Below are positions 11,501 to 23,160 of a DNA stretch of 64,000 bases, piece by piece. This stretch comes from Pseudocercospora fijiensis CIRAD86 (Eukaryota; Ascomycota; Dothideomycetes; Mycosphaerellales; Mycosphaerellaceae). Under the pieces are notes generated by a model, which saw only the letters and a program-made list of their open reading frames with translations, was not told the DNA's origin and ran no database searches. The position numbers were made by a program, and so were the translations under genes. The stretch is from contig NW_006921536.1 in NCBI RefSeq assembly GCF_000340215.1, forward strand, positions 4,955,789 to 5,019,788, read 5' to 3'. Numbering within the stretch: position 1 is the stretch's first letter; every line of letters starts with the position of its first letter.

Positions 11501-12746
11501 AATGCCTATAATGTTACTACTAAGCCTAGGAATAATGCTACCCCCGGGGTGCTATTAGCTAACTAATTAGAGGCAAGCAATTGTTAGCAATAAAGGATAA
11601 TAAGACTATACTACTATAGTAAACGCGTACTAAGTGTTAATAAGCGCGCTATAACGCGTCAACTATTCGCTACTCTTCTAGGAAACTACCTCTCTACTAA
11701 CGCGCCCTACGAGGCCCTTCTCCTAGTATTTAGGTCCCCCTCTTATTCCTTTATTCTATTAAGGCCTCGAGGCCTAAGCGATCGGCGAGGACGGCGTCGC
11801 GCTTGTAACGGCGCGGCCGGCGCGACTATGTTAGTAACGGTATTGCGGAGTGTATTACTACTTAAGAAAGGAAGGATACGGCGATACTAGTAACGGTATT
11901 ACTAAGTTATTGTTAGTTAAAGAAGGAAATTAGAAGCAAGGTAAAGTTAGCGCTAAGACGACTAGCGCCGCTATTATTAATATTACTTGCTACTGTTACT
12001 ATACCTACGGACACAACCTTACCTGCCTTTAATTAAAACTTTAATTAAAACTTTAATCAAAACTTTAAGCCGCTTAAAAGATTGAGCGACTAATAGACTA
12101 GCTAACTAAGGGCAAAACTATAGAGCTAAGCTAGCCGGGGTCGATCTTGCGGATAATAGGTTACTCCTCGATCTATCTAATCCTTTAAGCGAGGCGAACC
12201 TCTACTACTACACTTATAATAGCCTTTACCTATAGAAACTAGACGAGCTGTGTTTTTTCGGAAAAGATAAGATAAGATTAACAATTGAAGGCTGCTAAAC
12301 CTAGCTAATTAGGGCTAGCGAAACTACGAACAATAAGAACAATAACCCTCGGAAGCGGACAAACCCTCGGAAGCGGACATTGCTAGGTCTTTTAAGAGTA
12401 GACGCAAAGAACTCGATACGACATCACTTAGAACAGAGGTAGTGCTATAATACCTCGTACGTCTACCTGTTATAGTAGGGAAGACGCGCTCGTATTATAA
12501 TTAGTCGAAGGCCTTTAATTCTTATAGATATATATCACTTTATAGTTTATTATATATAGAGATAGCGTAGTTAGAGTTGTATATTATGTTGTTTAGAGGT
12601 AAGGTTTGATATAGTTATATAATTAGGTAGTTGAGTGTTTAATTTAGCGCGGGCTAAGCAGCTTATTAGACTTGCTAAGTTAGCGGCAATAGAGGTCGTA
12701 GAACATAGATAGGCTACGAGGGCGCGGCCTTTAGAAGGGAAGCGTG
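11501..12746 (+). other. Long 3' noncoding region of A1 with short repeats and purine tract
   Basis: About 1.2 kb between the chromodomain and the 3' LTR with no readable frame on either strand. It holds three tandem AAACTTTAA motifs (12,036-12,068), two copies of CCCTCGGAAGCGGAC (near 12,347 and 12,365) and a purine-rich AGAAGGGAAGCG tract just before the LTR, the likely plus-strand primer. Confidence 0.75.
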
Positions 12747-12942
12747 TATTAGGGCTAAAGAGGCTATACGTAATTAGCATATAACTAGGCTAAGTAAAGC
12801 TAGGGTCTCAGTGCCTTAGGTAGGGCTTAGCGCTTAGCACTAGGCTAACTTGCCTGCCTTCCTCCCTCTCCTCCTAGCTCCTTATCGAATACTACTTGTA
12901 CCTACTACTACCCTATCTACCTACTAACATACCCTTCTTACA
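12747..12942 (+). repeat. 3' LTR of A1
   Basis: 196 bases, starting TATTAGGGC (RIP of TG) and ending CTTACA, followed by ATTAG. Confidence 0.92.
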
Positions 12943-12947
12943 ATTAG

Positions 12948-14640
12948 CCTAGTAGATAGCTAGTACTGTTATAGTTAAAGCACTTCAACCCGGTTAGGGG
13001 ATTGCTATAGCCGCTATTGCTGCTATTGTTAGTTAAGCGATTAGTATTATAGGGATACGAGCCCCTTCTACGGCCCCTATTACGACCTCCTCTATATAGC
13101 CGCCGGCTACGGCCTCTTCTACGATCGTTACTATTCCTATTGTTAGTATTGTTGTCTTAGTAGGAACCTTAGTTTCCTCCGCGGCTACGGTTGCTACGGT
13201 TGCTAGTAGGTCGGATCCTTAATTCTAGTCGTTGCTAGAGCTAGATAGCTCGTTTAGTAGTTTCGACTTCAACTATAAATTAAATACGTATAAGATTGGC
13301 CTGTTTAAACACACGGTAGCGGTCTAATTTAAGGACCAATTCCTATCTCAATTTAGGGCGTATTTCGGAGATCTAGATAGAATTAGTTTTAGTCGGGAGG
13401 TCGTCTTCGAGGGTCTTTAAATAGGCCTTAAATAAGCGAGCCGATTAATTAGTCTTTTGTTTAGCTCGAAGGTACTAGTCCTAAGCGTGTTATTGCCTTA
13501 GTATAGGGTTTCTAAGGGTGTCTAGTATAATAGTTTTGTAAGTCTGCTACTAAACAGTAGTCTAGTTATTAAGGGAGTTAAAATAGTTATCCTAGGTGCG
13601 TTTTAGGTCGCCGTTAATGTACTGTATAGCATAGACGACTAGTGAATAGTCATTTAGTAGAGCCCTTAGTACGTTTCGTTAGTTAAGCTTATAGTTACGA
13701 ATATAGTCGTTGTATTGCTTTCGACTAGAGCTATTAAACACGGTGCAATCCTTAAGCTTCGCGTCCTTCTTTTATACGGAAGGTCCTACTACTAGTTCCG
13801 GTTTATTAGTAGTTGTTAGGGCTTCCTATAGGCGGCGAATCTCGAGGAGATTATCCTTTAGCTATTGTTCCTAACGCAAGGTAGCGAGCCTGTTTTAGGT
13901 AGCTTCTTAAAGTCTCGCTACTAGCTAGAGCCCGAAGGCTAGTTAGCTATATCGACGGTTAACAATATTACTAAGAATGTCGTTAACGGGCAACGATAGG
14001 TTATCCCCTTCGATTATAGGTTCTTTAGTAGGCCCTCTAGTAGGCTCTTTAGCAGGCACCTTAGTAGGAGGCACTTTAGTAGGCACTTTAGTAGGCACTA
14101 TACTACTAGCGTTGTTATTGCTTACGCTACTAGCAGCAGTACGGTTGTTGTTTCGTAATAAACTGGCTATTATAAGGGGCGACACTAATAATGTATTATT
14201 AGCCCCTAAGATACGGATATAGCGGAATTAGTAGGTATCGGCTTAGTATACTTAACTTAGTATAATAGGCCGTATAGAAGGCCTTGCTTAATAATTGGTA
14301 CGGTTGTTTCGATAGAATAGTACGTATAGGTCCCGTTCTTTAGGCGTAATATAGTTAGATTAGTCTTATTCGTAGCCGTACCGCTAAAAGCTCGAAATAA
14401 GGACTATCTAGCTGCTACCCTTAAAGGGTAGATCGAATACTATATAAGAAGGGTTATATTAGCAGGTAGATAGGGTAGTAGTAGGTACGAGTAGTATTCG
14501 ATAAGGAGCTAGGAGGAGAGGGAGGAAGGTAGGCAAGTTAGCCTATTACTAAGCGCTAAGCCCTGCCTAAGGCATTAAGACCCTAGCTTTACTCGAGCCT
14601 AGTTATATACTAATTACATGTAACCTCTTTAGTCCTAACA
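12948..14640 (-). mobile_element. A-2, right fragment: inverted gag, leader and 5' LTR
   Basis: Continuation of the fragment at 5,422-5,871. The reverse complement shows the zinc-knuckle region, the Arg/Asn-rich part, the rest of gag and the Pro/Thr/Lys-Val stretch (open at 13,943-14,185), then leader and 5' LTR. The LTR abuts leader sequence of another inverted copy (A-3) at 14,641, so A-2 was inserted into A-3. gag carries many TAG/TAA. Confidence 0.85.
14443..14640 (-). repeat. 5' LTR of A-2
   Basis: Minus-strand TGTTAGGAC at 14,640 down to CTTATA at 14,443, 198 bases. Confidence 0.87.
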
Positions 14641-14987
14641 AATTAGTACGGTTGTTTTAATAGAATAGTACGTATAAGTCCCGTTCTTCGGTCGTAATAT
14701 AGTTAAATCGATAGTTTTAGTAGCTATACCGCTAAAAGCTTAAAATAAGGACTATCTAGCTACTACCCTTAAAGGGTAGATCGAATACTATATAAGGAGG
14801 GTTATATCTGCAGGTAGATAGGGTAGTAGTAGGTATAGGTAGTATTCGATAAGGATCTAGGAGGAGAGGGAGGAAGGTAGGAGAGTTAGCCTAACGCTAA
14901 GCGCTAAGCCCTACCTAAGGCATTAAGACCCTAGCTTTACTCGGCCTAGTTATATACTAATTACGTATAGCCTCTTTAGCCCTAATA
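14641..14987 (-). mobile_element. A-3: inverted leader and 5' LTR, the outermost A copy on the left
   Basis: Leader 14,641-14,790 and LTR 14,791-14,987 (197 bases, minus-strand start TATTAGGG). The leader stops at CGTACTAATT where A-2 was inserted; its remainder must lie left of the window. Sequence right of 14,987 is no longer family A. Confidence 0.83.
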
Positions 14988-15850
14988 GTTAGGACCTAGC
15001 GATAATAAGGTAAGGTATCGTTTAAAAGATAGTAGCCTAAGGATAGTATAATTATTTTACTTAGCTAGGGACTATAAAGTATATATACCTAATCTCGCTC
15101 TTATTTTATATCTAACTAGAATCGTAGTCGTAGTTATAGTAGTAGAAGTATTAGATATTAGGCGATAGTAATTATATTATTAGTATTATAAATAGTCGAG
15201 ATAGCGAGACGACGACGAGTATTTCTTTTATAATAGTCGATTAGAGGATTCGATAAGAACGTAATAACTACTTAGGCGTACTATAGTACTATTAGCTAGG
15301 TACGGATTATAGATAGTAAACTAATAGTTTAGCTACTATCTATACTTTCGTCTATAAAAAAGATAATATATCTATATCCGATCTCTTATTCTCTCTCTCG
15401 CGACTCGCTAGTATCGCTATAATAAGAAGTACCGTAGTAATAACAATCTTAAATAGATATTATACTAATAGTAACTATATTAGTCTTATAAATCGTTAAT
15501 TCTAGTTACTACTCGGGTCTTTTATCCTTTTACAGCTATAAATTATAACTACCTAACCTCTTACTATATCTACTCTATTATATTTATAATATCCCCTATC
15601 CTTTCTTTATTTCTATTACTACTATCCTCCTCCCCTCCCTCTTTACGCTCCGAATTTAGTAGCAAATGCGATAAAAAAGTCTCTCTCTCTCCTACTACTA
15701 TTCCTATCCCCCTTAACCCTAAACCCTATATTAAAGCAGTATAGAAAGTAACAAAAACTAGGAAACTAAAGCCTCTTTTCGCTACTTGCTATGCTACTTA
15801 GATATAGGTTTTAGAGTTAGAGGGGGTAGTAGGAAGAGAAGGAGAGCGGA
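14988..15850. other. RIP-mutated AT-rich sequence, unassigned
   Basis: TpA-rich and CpA-poor, without a readable frame and without similarity to the elements in this window. CpA/TpG returns between about 15,790 and 15,960, which marks the edge of the mutated compartment. Probably an old repeat remnant. Confidence 0.6.
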
Positions 15851-17883
15851 TAGTCGACGGAGAAAAAGGGGATAATTGAGATAGGGGGGGGGGGGAGAGT
15901 ATCGGGGCAATAAAGGTTGAGGAAGGTGGTAGGTATCTAGAAAGAGTAAGTAGAAGAACATCATGTTCGAAAAAAAAGGGGCTTCATCAGTTCGTGGTAT
16001 CATGCCAGCTAGGTAGGAAGAAGTGCCGTGTTCTTCAAGTACCAGAATGAATGTATATACGAAGAAAGAAAGTGCATCGGCCATTCAGGTTCTATGTATA
16101 TTCCAGTTTATGATTATTAACTCCAGGAAAGAGGAAGCGAGATCGATACCAGCCAGTAGAATACCCCAGGTTCCAGTTTGGATGGATGGATGGATGGACT
16201 GCAAGCTGTCACATGTCATTGATAGACCAAGGCCAGCGAGGGTGCGAATAGCCTCCGCATCGAGCACGGAAATGGCAGATCAGATCAGGATCCTGATTTA
16301 GGAGTACTGCTGTCTGAGGTAGGTACCGATGGAAATCGAAGGTGTCTGTAGGTACCTACATATTATTGCAAGGCAAGGCATAGCAACGAGGTGAATCCAT
16401 GCCATGCATGCAGATATCAAGCGTCGTGGTAGAAGTCTCATCTGGGAAAGAAATTCGGTCAGTAGTGACCTTGGTGTATGTACAGTACAGTACAGTACAG
16501 TAAAAGTGATGAGGTTGCGTTGTTGTTGTCATCGAAAAAGAAAAAAAATCCCCTTTGATCACGGTCCGGGACTCGCGTGTTCCATTTCGAATGTTTCAAT
16601 TTTGTTTGTTCGCCAGTTGGAAAGCAGCGGCAGTGCTTGACAAATGAGCCCATTTGTTGGAATGTATACATGTATTCTAGTAACGAGTCGATGCACGCCG
16701 GCGGGAATTTGCGATTGGTCTCACGGACATCGACGGCGCTGGAATTGTACATAGTATGATCGTCTGATGGCGGCACTACTGTGGAAAGCAGCACCGCTAT
16801 CACATATCCCGTCCAGCTGCCGATGTGGAGGTATGCATGTGAGCGGCCATTTTGGCTGCCACGTTCCAATGAGAACCGTCGTAGCGGGAAGTTGACCCCG
16901 TATGAAAGGAACCCCGTCCCAGCCTGGTACTATTTCAAGCAACACAAAAGTCTCATTGCTGACACACCGACCTGCCTCATCTCGAACATGGAGCCTTGCA
17001 TGTTGACCTTTGTCATCGGCTCTTTCCAGACACCCTGTTGACCGTTTTTGTACAAGTCGTGCTTGGGTGCGTGTTGGCCCGGACAAAGGCGGGTAGCGTT
17101 TTGGGAGAGGGGCTGGGGAATTCGCAAGGACTTGGGGCCTTGATCCCTGATACCACATGCAGACATGGTGATTCATTCTGATATCCGGCAGACCACAGCT
17201 CCATGTCTTGAGGCTAAACTGAAAAGGCAAATGGATGGTTCCTGGTATCCTTGCTGGGCATCACAGACATCGTCTCGCAGGGCTGCATAATAATGAAAAG
17301 ATTGCATGTGCATGCAAGATGGGGGATGCCGTTTGAAGGTATTAGGGATGGGTGCAGATGCGAGTGCAAGTGCAAGTGCGGGATCCGGGTGATGTGCTCT
17401 CAAGAGTCAAGACGGCTGTCGAAGCACGGAGCCCAGGTCCGGGCCTGCATGTTCTCTCGCAGAGGATACCGCTTTCATTGAATCATGTGCCCCGTATACA
17501 ACATGTCTGCAAGATCGTCGCTTTATACGACAGGTCTGCAAGATCGTGAGTCGTGCTCAAAGGCGGTGAACTATGCAATCGTCAGCAGTAGTGTGCGTGC
17601 AGAATGCGCAAGATAGTCCGATACTGACGTGTCTACGCGATGATCGCTGCAAGCATGACGATCTGCACTGTCCCACAGGATAGGCAAGAAATCTGTACTT
17701 TGATACTTTGATGGGATTGAGGTTTTCAGTCTTGGATGCCGAGTGCTCGTCGCTACTGTGATCACGATTGTGCTTCAGAGTGCAATGCATGATCAAGAGA
17801 CGTGGACCAATGATCCGGCGAATCCTGTCCCATGCTGTCTGATTCGAATTGGTTACGAACGACTGGCATGTCACTGTCAAGGT
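15851..17883. other. Island edge, no supportable gene
   Basis: Normal base composition begins here. It contains a 12-base poly-G run (15,884-15,895), a GGAT tetranucleotide tract (16,180-16,198) and a TACAG pentanucleotide tract (16,481-16,502). Only short overlapping frames are present on both strands. The longest (16,721-17,230, minus, 169 residues) resembles no family and has no supporting splice structure. The part next to 17,884 is presumably the CRD1 3' UTR. Confidence 0.6.
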
Positions 17884-19446
17884 CTATGTCTCTTTCTTGG
17901 CATGTTCTGACTCTGCTCCATCTTGGACGACTTGGTCGACGTTCCAAGCAAGCCAGGCCGCAGCGATCACACAGCTGCCGAATGTTGTACCAATAATGGC
18001 TCTGCCTCTAGACCCTTGCTTGGCCTTCAATTCTTCGTTGGAGCCTAGAATCGTGACCACATTCTTGAGGTAAGCATAGCTGAGACCACTCCAAGCTGTA
18101 GTGGCAGCCACCAGGCATTGGAAATACCTCATTGCAGAGTGCAAATGGTCCGTGTTCAAGTCCAGACTCTGCAGTATGCCTGTTTCATAGTCACCAGCAG
18201 TTATCACTGGTAGCGCGAGGGTGGAGCCGATAAGGATGAGCTGCAGGAAGGTATTGTACTTCGAGACCGTGGTGGGATGTACCTCGGCTGAAGGTAGCGA
18301 AAAGTCCCAATAACGGAGCAGCGTTTTTGGCGCCGGAAGCGAAGCATAGCGGTAGTATATTGCAGCCACTGCAAGAGATGCATCTCTGCCAAGAATCAAA
18401 GTCGCCAGATAAACTGTCGCGCGTCAGTCCCGAAGTGTGCAATTTGTGAAAAAGCGGGGAATCGCAATTGCCTTACGCGGTATCGCTCCTTTCACCGCCA
18501 GGGTGACTGTGAGAATGATCATCAGTGCTTTATCGGCCATTGGGTCGATCACACTGCCAGCCACTGTTTGCAGCTTCCATTTCCGCGCGATCCACCCGTC
18601 CACCAGGTCTGTGATTGCTGCATATGCGAAGAGCCCGAGGGCCCAAGCATAGTGATCATGCAGGAATAGATACGCAGTGGCAGGTGCAGCGAACAATCGA
18701 GTGACGGTGAGGAAGTTGGGAAGATTGTAGATGTTCTCGTGCGGCGTCAAGCTCGTTAGGGAAGAGCGGACCTTGTTTCCTACAGCTTTAGTGCGTTCTC
18801 GAGCGAGCTTCAGAGTGTGCGTGATAGGCTGCTTCGGCGTTGGATGTGAAGACTGCTACGTTCCGGAGGAGTTAGCTTGTTCACAACAACCGATGAGGCG
18901 TTCGCGGGTGGAGAGGGCTCCATTCGTGCAAGTCCTTCAGGTGTGGCGTTGAGAAGATCACGTGGGGGCTGGAACAGTTCCTGTAGGGCAGTGGAACACG
19001 TCACAGTGGCAGAGGCGTAGCGAGGATCCAATTCGTGACATTGGCGGTGTAGTCGTGGTGTGCTGGAAACGTGCGCAGGCGGTGCTGCCGCATACGAGCC
19101 ATCACAGCTCATCTGCGGCATGTCTGTCATCGGCGCGCGGTCGAGAAAGGTCTGCGAATGGCGTGGTGTCATTCGATGAATGTCCGCGATGCCGTCGCCG
19201 TCCCGAAGTGACAAACAGAGCGACTTGTGGACTGTTGAGACCCAAGACCAGACGCCAGTGGGGTATCATCGCGCACGATGAAGAACGAGCGTAAGATGGA
19301 CGAAGGCGACTTACGCTACAGGGCGGATCAGCACTTGCTCGACCACTGGCTGGCTGCCGCTTGTGCCGCGAGTCCTCCGAGAGCAGGCGAAGTCGTGTTG
19401 ATGTGGGCCAGGAAGCAGGTGTCCTGCGTAGACGATGTGAGTACAT
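17884..19446 (-). CDS. CRD1: Cardiolipin synthase (CDP-alcohol phosphatidyltransferase), spliced
   Basis: Joins phosphatidylglycerol to CDP-diacylglycerol to make cardiolipin in the mitochondrial inner membrane. The exon at 18,477 upward encodes HENIYNLPNFLTVTRLFAAP and then the family signature D-x2-DG-x2-AR, G-x3-D-x3-D (about 18,530-18,609), with all motif residues present. A 63-base intron, 18,414-18,476 (GTAAGG..ACAG), restores the frame into ILGRDASLA. The last exon, 17,884-18,413, carries the usual VSKYNTFLQL segment and hydrophobic helices. The N-terminus is less certain. ATG at 19,446 opens an Arg/Ser/Thr-rich, acid-poor leader typical of mitochondrial import, ending at a GTAAGT donor (19,314). 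A phase-compatible acceptor is at 18,853, but an extra exon between them is possible. Identity is firm; exact 5' exons are not. Confidence 0.88.
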
Positions 19447-20678
19447 GCATGATCAGTACGCGTGGTCGTGGTTGATCTAGTCACCGAAGGATGGGCCATG
19501 GTGTGCAGTGCTGCCGTTGAGCGTTCTGGCCAGAAGCTGAGCGATTTCTGGTGTTGAGAGCTCGCGCCTGAGAAAAACGAGGGACAAAAGGCACGGCGCG
19601 TGAGAGCTGCTTGCTCGGTGCAGGCACTTTGCCGGTGCGATTTACATGCTGAATATTGACACGCAGGTGTTGTTGAACGAATGCTCCTGCCATGTCGCTC
19701 TAATCCATGTCGCAGGGAAGTGATGTAGGAAGAATCAAGAATCACGTGGGGAAGCTGGAAAGAGTTCAACTTTGTGTCTCGCCGGATAGAGATGTATTAC
19801 CCGGTGTCCGGAAGACCGCACGCAGAAGAATACGCGCGATGACAAGATCCGCACTTTCTCCGTATGGAAAGATCCGCAGAATCAATATACCGCACCGCAC
19901 GGAGAAAAAAAGCACCAGCTGTTGCCTCGCTGCTGGTTACTGTTGCCATCTTTCTTCCCGTATCCGACCGGTCTTCTTGCAGTGAAGAGGATCCACAGCA
20001 GGGATCTCGAAGACTTCCAAGCACCAAGACGCCCGAACTACTGTAGCATACTTCCGGCATGCGACTAAGCGAAACCATCATTTGTCTTGGAGCTTACCGC
20101 GAACGTTGTTCCTGGAATGAAAGCAGACTTCACCAACGCGTGTGGGGCCAAAGATTTCGAGGTCATGATGACTTTCAAAGCATGCTTCGAATTTCGTCTT
20201 TTCTCCTCACACTTTCCATACTCGTATTAGCTATAGCGATGAGTTATACTCATGTAGCAGAGGTATGGCCGCAAGGCACCCCAGTACCAGAGCAGAACGC
20301 TTCCCATTCAATCCATCCCCGCTCATTGCTCGTGAAATTCCCTCCATGCCAGTACCACCGCCACATTACCATTGTCGCAGTGTTGAATCGTCACATTGGA
20401 AAACGCCCGCCCATTCTTCAAAAATCTCCCATTCTCGAAGCCATCCAAGCCTTTCAAATCTCCTTCAAGTCCTCATCGTGACGGAGCTTGCCTTCCCTCC
20501 TCATCCTACCATGACCTGCCGTGCAAATTCACGATCCACTGGGCGGCGCATAATCGTCGCCATTTGCGTAACATTTGAGCACATTGATTGTACTTCAGCC
20601 GACGTCTTTCCTACCTCTCACGACATCGTCATCATCATCATCATCACCTCCAGATCCTTGTCTGCGGTGGGCTTCATT
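19447..20678. other. Spacer between CRD1 start and WOPR gene end
   Basis: No supportable gene. It should contain the CRD1 promoter/5' UTR on the CRD1 side and the WOPR gene 3' UTR on the other. A short ATC/CAT trinucleotide tract lies near 20,625-20,646. Small frames on both strands lack recognisable domains. Confidence 0.6.
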
Positions 20679-22255
20679 CTATGTAGCATAAGGCGTTGGC
20701 TGAGCAGCATGCGGTGCAGGTGGATAGCTGTATGATTGACCATTAGGTGCAGGTGCAGAGTAATTCGAGCTGTTGCTGATGCCGAGGCCATTCATTTCGG
20801 CGCTGGAATGCCCTGACTGCGGTGCTGGAGGAACTCCATACGAGCTCGAGCGGTATGGCATGCCTGCGTTGTGCATCTGTCCATTAGGGTCTTGAGCAGG
20901 CGTGCCTGGATGACCCGACTGTGGACTCTTCACCGACGGATGAGGCGACTGAGTCACCGCGCTTTGCGAAGCACTCTGAACGCCGTAGCTCTGAGTTGGA
21001 GATCGCACTGCGTAAGGTTGTGATCCTGCATTGCTGTACATTCCCTGCGGCTGTCCATTGGTCGGAGGGCTGTAAGACTGTAGAAACGTCAGCTCAAGTG
21101 CTCGATAGAAGGAGCAAAAGCCACACATACAGAAGGCTGGTACATTCCAGACGGGTTGGATTGCGAACCATTGCGACCCTGCATCGGTGGGTAAGATGGA
21201 GCATATTGATTTCCGTATGGCATGCTCTGGGTAGTCGACTGGCTCTCAGTCTTGGCGACAGATCCGTGTTGTTGTTCCGGGGGTTTGTAATAACTCCCTC
21301 CATACGGCTGGGTGCTGTATTGTGGTCCGCCGTAGGGCATTGCGCCCGCAGACGCTGGCTGAGTTGGCCACGCTGTGCCCGTGGTGACACTACCGTACAT
21401 CCCGGCTCCTGTGGAAGCGGTCATCCCGTACATGCCCGGGTATTGGCGACCGAAGTACTGTCCGGGAGCTACACCATAGCCTTGCATCGAAGAGTACATC
21501 ATTTGTGGATGTGCGTTCATGTGGCCGTCAATGGCGTAGTGCTCAGTCTCCTCGACTGGCGCGCGGAAATTCTGCTTCAGGTACAGCTCTGGGCGGACGG
21601 AAATGTTCTGTAGCCTGGCATCGGACAATGGACGTGGCAGCAAGTTATTCTTCACGTCGTCAACCTTGTAATAGGAAACCATGTGGTGAGAGATGCCGTT
21701 CACGGAAATGCTCATCGTCTTCTTGACCAGTCCATCGGGGCGGAAACCGTAACTGTCTACAAGACTGCCGATGAGCGAGCGCTCGAGCTCCTTGTCTTGG
21801 TCTGTCGATGGGATTTCTGGCTTCAGTTCGCCGCCGACGTTTGGTGTAGGGGGGGTGAGTGGGGCGGGCATCTGCTCGTTCTCCGTGCCATCCGAGTCTC
21901 GTCGTGGGTAAGGCTCGCCTGGCATGCTGGTTCTCTTGCGCTTCATGGCGCGCTTCTTCTCGCCAGGAGGAAAGGGCTTTTCCAGCTCGCGGTAAATAAG
22001 AAAGTTGCCAAGAATACGGCTAGGGCTCCACGCAACGCCGTCAGTCCATCGTTTGATGCCGGACGCGTTTTCCTCGTAAATGAAGATGCTGCCACTCTTG
22101 ATGAGTGAGCTGCGTTCTCGGTCGTGTGGACGACGAGGCACATGGTGAAGCTTTCCGCTGAGACACGCCTCGAACAGGACCAGTCCGTCCATGCTGTTGT
22201 GCACAAAGCCATGAAAGGTGGGAACCAGCGGTCCTGCGCCGCCGCCTGTGCTCAT
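20679..22255 (-). CDS. WOR1: WOPR-domain transcription regulator, Wor1/Ryp1/Sge1 family
   Basis: Nuclear DNA-binding regulator of the Gti1/Pac2 family. Family members control white-opaque switching in Candida, yeast-phase growth in Histoplasma (Ryp1) and conidiation and effector expression in plant pathogens (Sge1). Two exons, 21,131-22,255 and 20,679-21,077, are joined by a 53-base intron with GTATGT donor, CTGAC branch and CTACAG acceptor, giving 507 residues. WOPR part one: TFHGFVHNSMDGLVLFEACL (residues 13-32). Part two: residues about 48-95 with IKRWTDGVAWSPSRILGNFL, followed by the Lys/Arg-rich GEKKRAMKRKR. A third conserved segment reads KKTMSISVNGISHHMVSYYK. The C-terminal half is low-complexity, rich in Gln/Pro/Tyr/Gly/Ser, as usual in the family. 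No damage is seen. The start ATG fits the conserved N-terminus. Confidence 0.95.
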
Positions 22256-22525
22256 GTTGGACTGGGGGATGTGTGGGATTGAATGTGGAGTGAAAGATGG
22301 CGCGTCAGTTGCAGCGCCTGGTTACCGGCAGGTGCGAAGTCCGGCGGATGCCAGTGAACACGGCCTGCGCGTTGTCGTCAGAGGGCCGTGGTGGAGCGCG
22401 AGGTGGTGCAAGACGCGCGTGGAGTGCTGTAATATAAAGTTGCTGTGATCTTCCGTGCCGACACTCAGATTTTGAGTGCGCTGGCGGGGTCCAGGAAGAA
22501 GGAGCGCGTCAAAGAATATGCGAAG

Positions 22526-22528
<3 letters not shown>

Positions 22529-22561
<33 letters not shown>
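22529..22561 (+). repeat. CAG trinucleotide repeat (11 units)
   Basis: Perfect CAG tract about 270 bases upstream of the WOPR start codon, so it probably lies in the promoter or 5' UTR. Confidence 0.95.
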
Positions 22562-22563
<2 letters not shown>

Positions 22564-23107
22564 CTCGCAAGGCTCAAGCGTCGTTGCACTGTGAGTGGTG
22601 GTTAGCTTGTGAAGCGAGCGGGTGGTGGTGCTTGTGAACGGGGCACGCACAAGCACAAGCGCGGTGATGGCGGGCGAAAAGAAGCGCGGTGGAGGGTAGT
22701 CGCAAGTGCTAGCGCAGAGAGAAACACAAAAAGTGCGGCAGCGCTGAGGTGGTAGGTTTGCAGAAGTTCTTGTACCTGATGGATGCAGAAGGCTAAGTGG
22801 CTGCTCAAGGTTGATGGCGTAGTGAAGATCAAAAGCTTCAGGCTGCGGTGGAAGGTTCGGGCTGGGCGAATTTAAGAAATGGGATTCGCAGGTGCAGGCG
22901 CAGGTTGATGAGCGTGGAGATGGGAAGGAGGGCCTTGGGTCTCAGCAGGTAGACTTTGCGGGCAGCGCAAGTCGTGGGCAGCGGACGGACGTGCAGTGCC
23001 AGAGCCAGAGCCAGAGCGAGAGCAGGAGCATCGACTAAGGTCGTGCGCAGAGTGGAGGGGACCGCGGACAGACTCGCAAGTCAGTGGACACTACTGGGCA
23101 CAGGCGT

Positions 23108-23160
23108 GAGGGCGAGGGCGAGGGCGAGGGCGAGGGCGCGGGCGAGGGCGAGGGTGAGGG
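23108..23160 (+). repeat. GAGGGC hexanucleotide minisatellite
   Basis: Eight or nine near-perfect GAGGGC units. A related CCAGAG tract stands at about 22,998-23,020. Confidence 0.9.

Larger units (their letters stand above)
5872..12942 (+). mobile_element. A1: complete family-A Ty3/gypsy chromovirus (RIP-inactivated)
   Basis: Length 7,071 bases including a 646-base gap. Order: 5' LTR 5,872-6,067, primer-binding site, leader, gag, protease, reverse transcriptase, RNase H, integrase (partly in the gap), chromodomain, about 1.2 kb 3' noncoding, purine tract 12,733-12,744, 3' LTR 12,747-12,942. Flanked by ATTAG on both sides. All frames carry many TAG/TAA, so it can move only if proteins are supplied by another copy. 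It serves as the reference for the other A copies in the window. Confidence 0.92.

Noticed and set aside
12571..12780. 69-residue minus-strand ORF
   Set aside because: Lies in the 3' noncoding region and LTR of A1; no counterpart stays open in A0 or A2.
1223..12942. A recurring breakpoint about 196 bases into a supposed 370-base LTR, each time joined to inverted gag, which looked like aberrant reverse transcription
   Set aside because: The ATTAG duplication around A1 shows that the LTR simply ends there (CTTACA). The inverted gag is the host copy into which each element inserted.
16721..17230. 169-residue minus-strand ORF in the island
   Set aside because: No domain, no splice support, and overlapping frames of similar length on the other strand.
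20921..21613. 230-residue plus-strand ORF
   Set aside because: Antisense shadow of the WOPR gene coding sequence.
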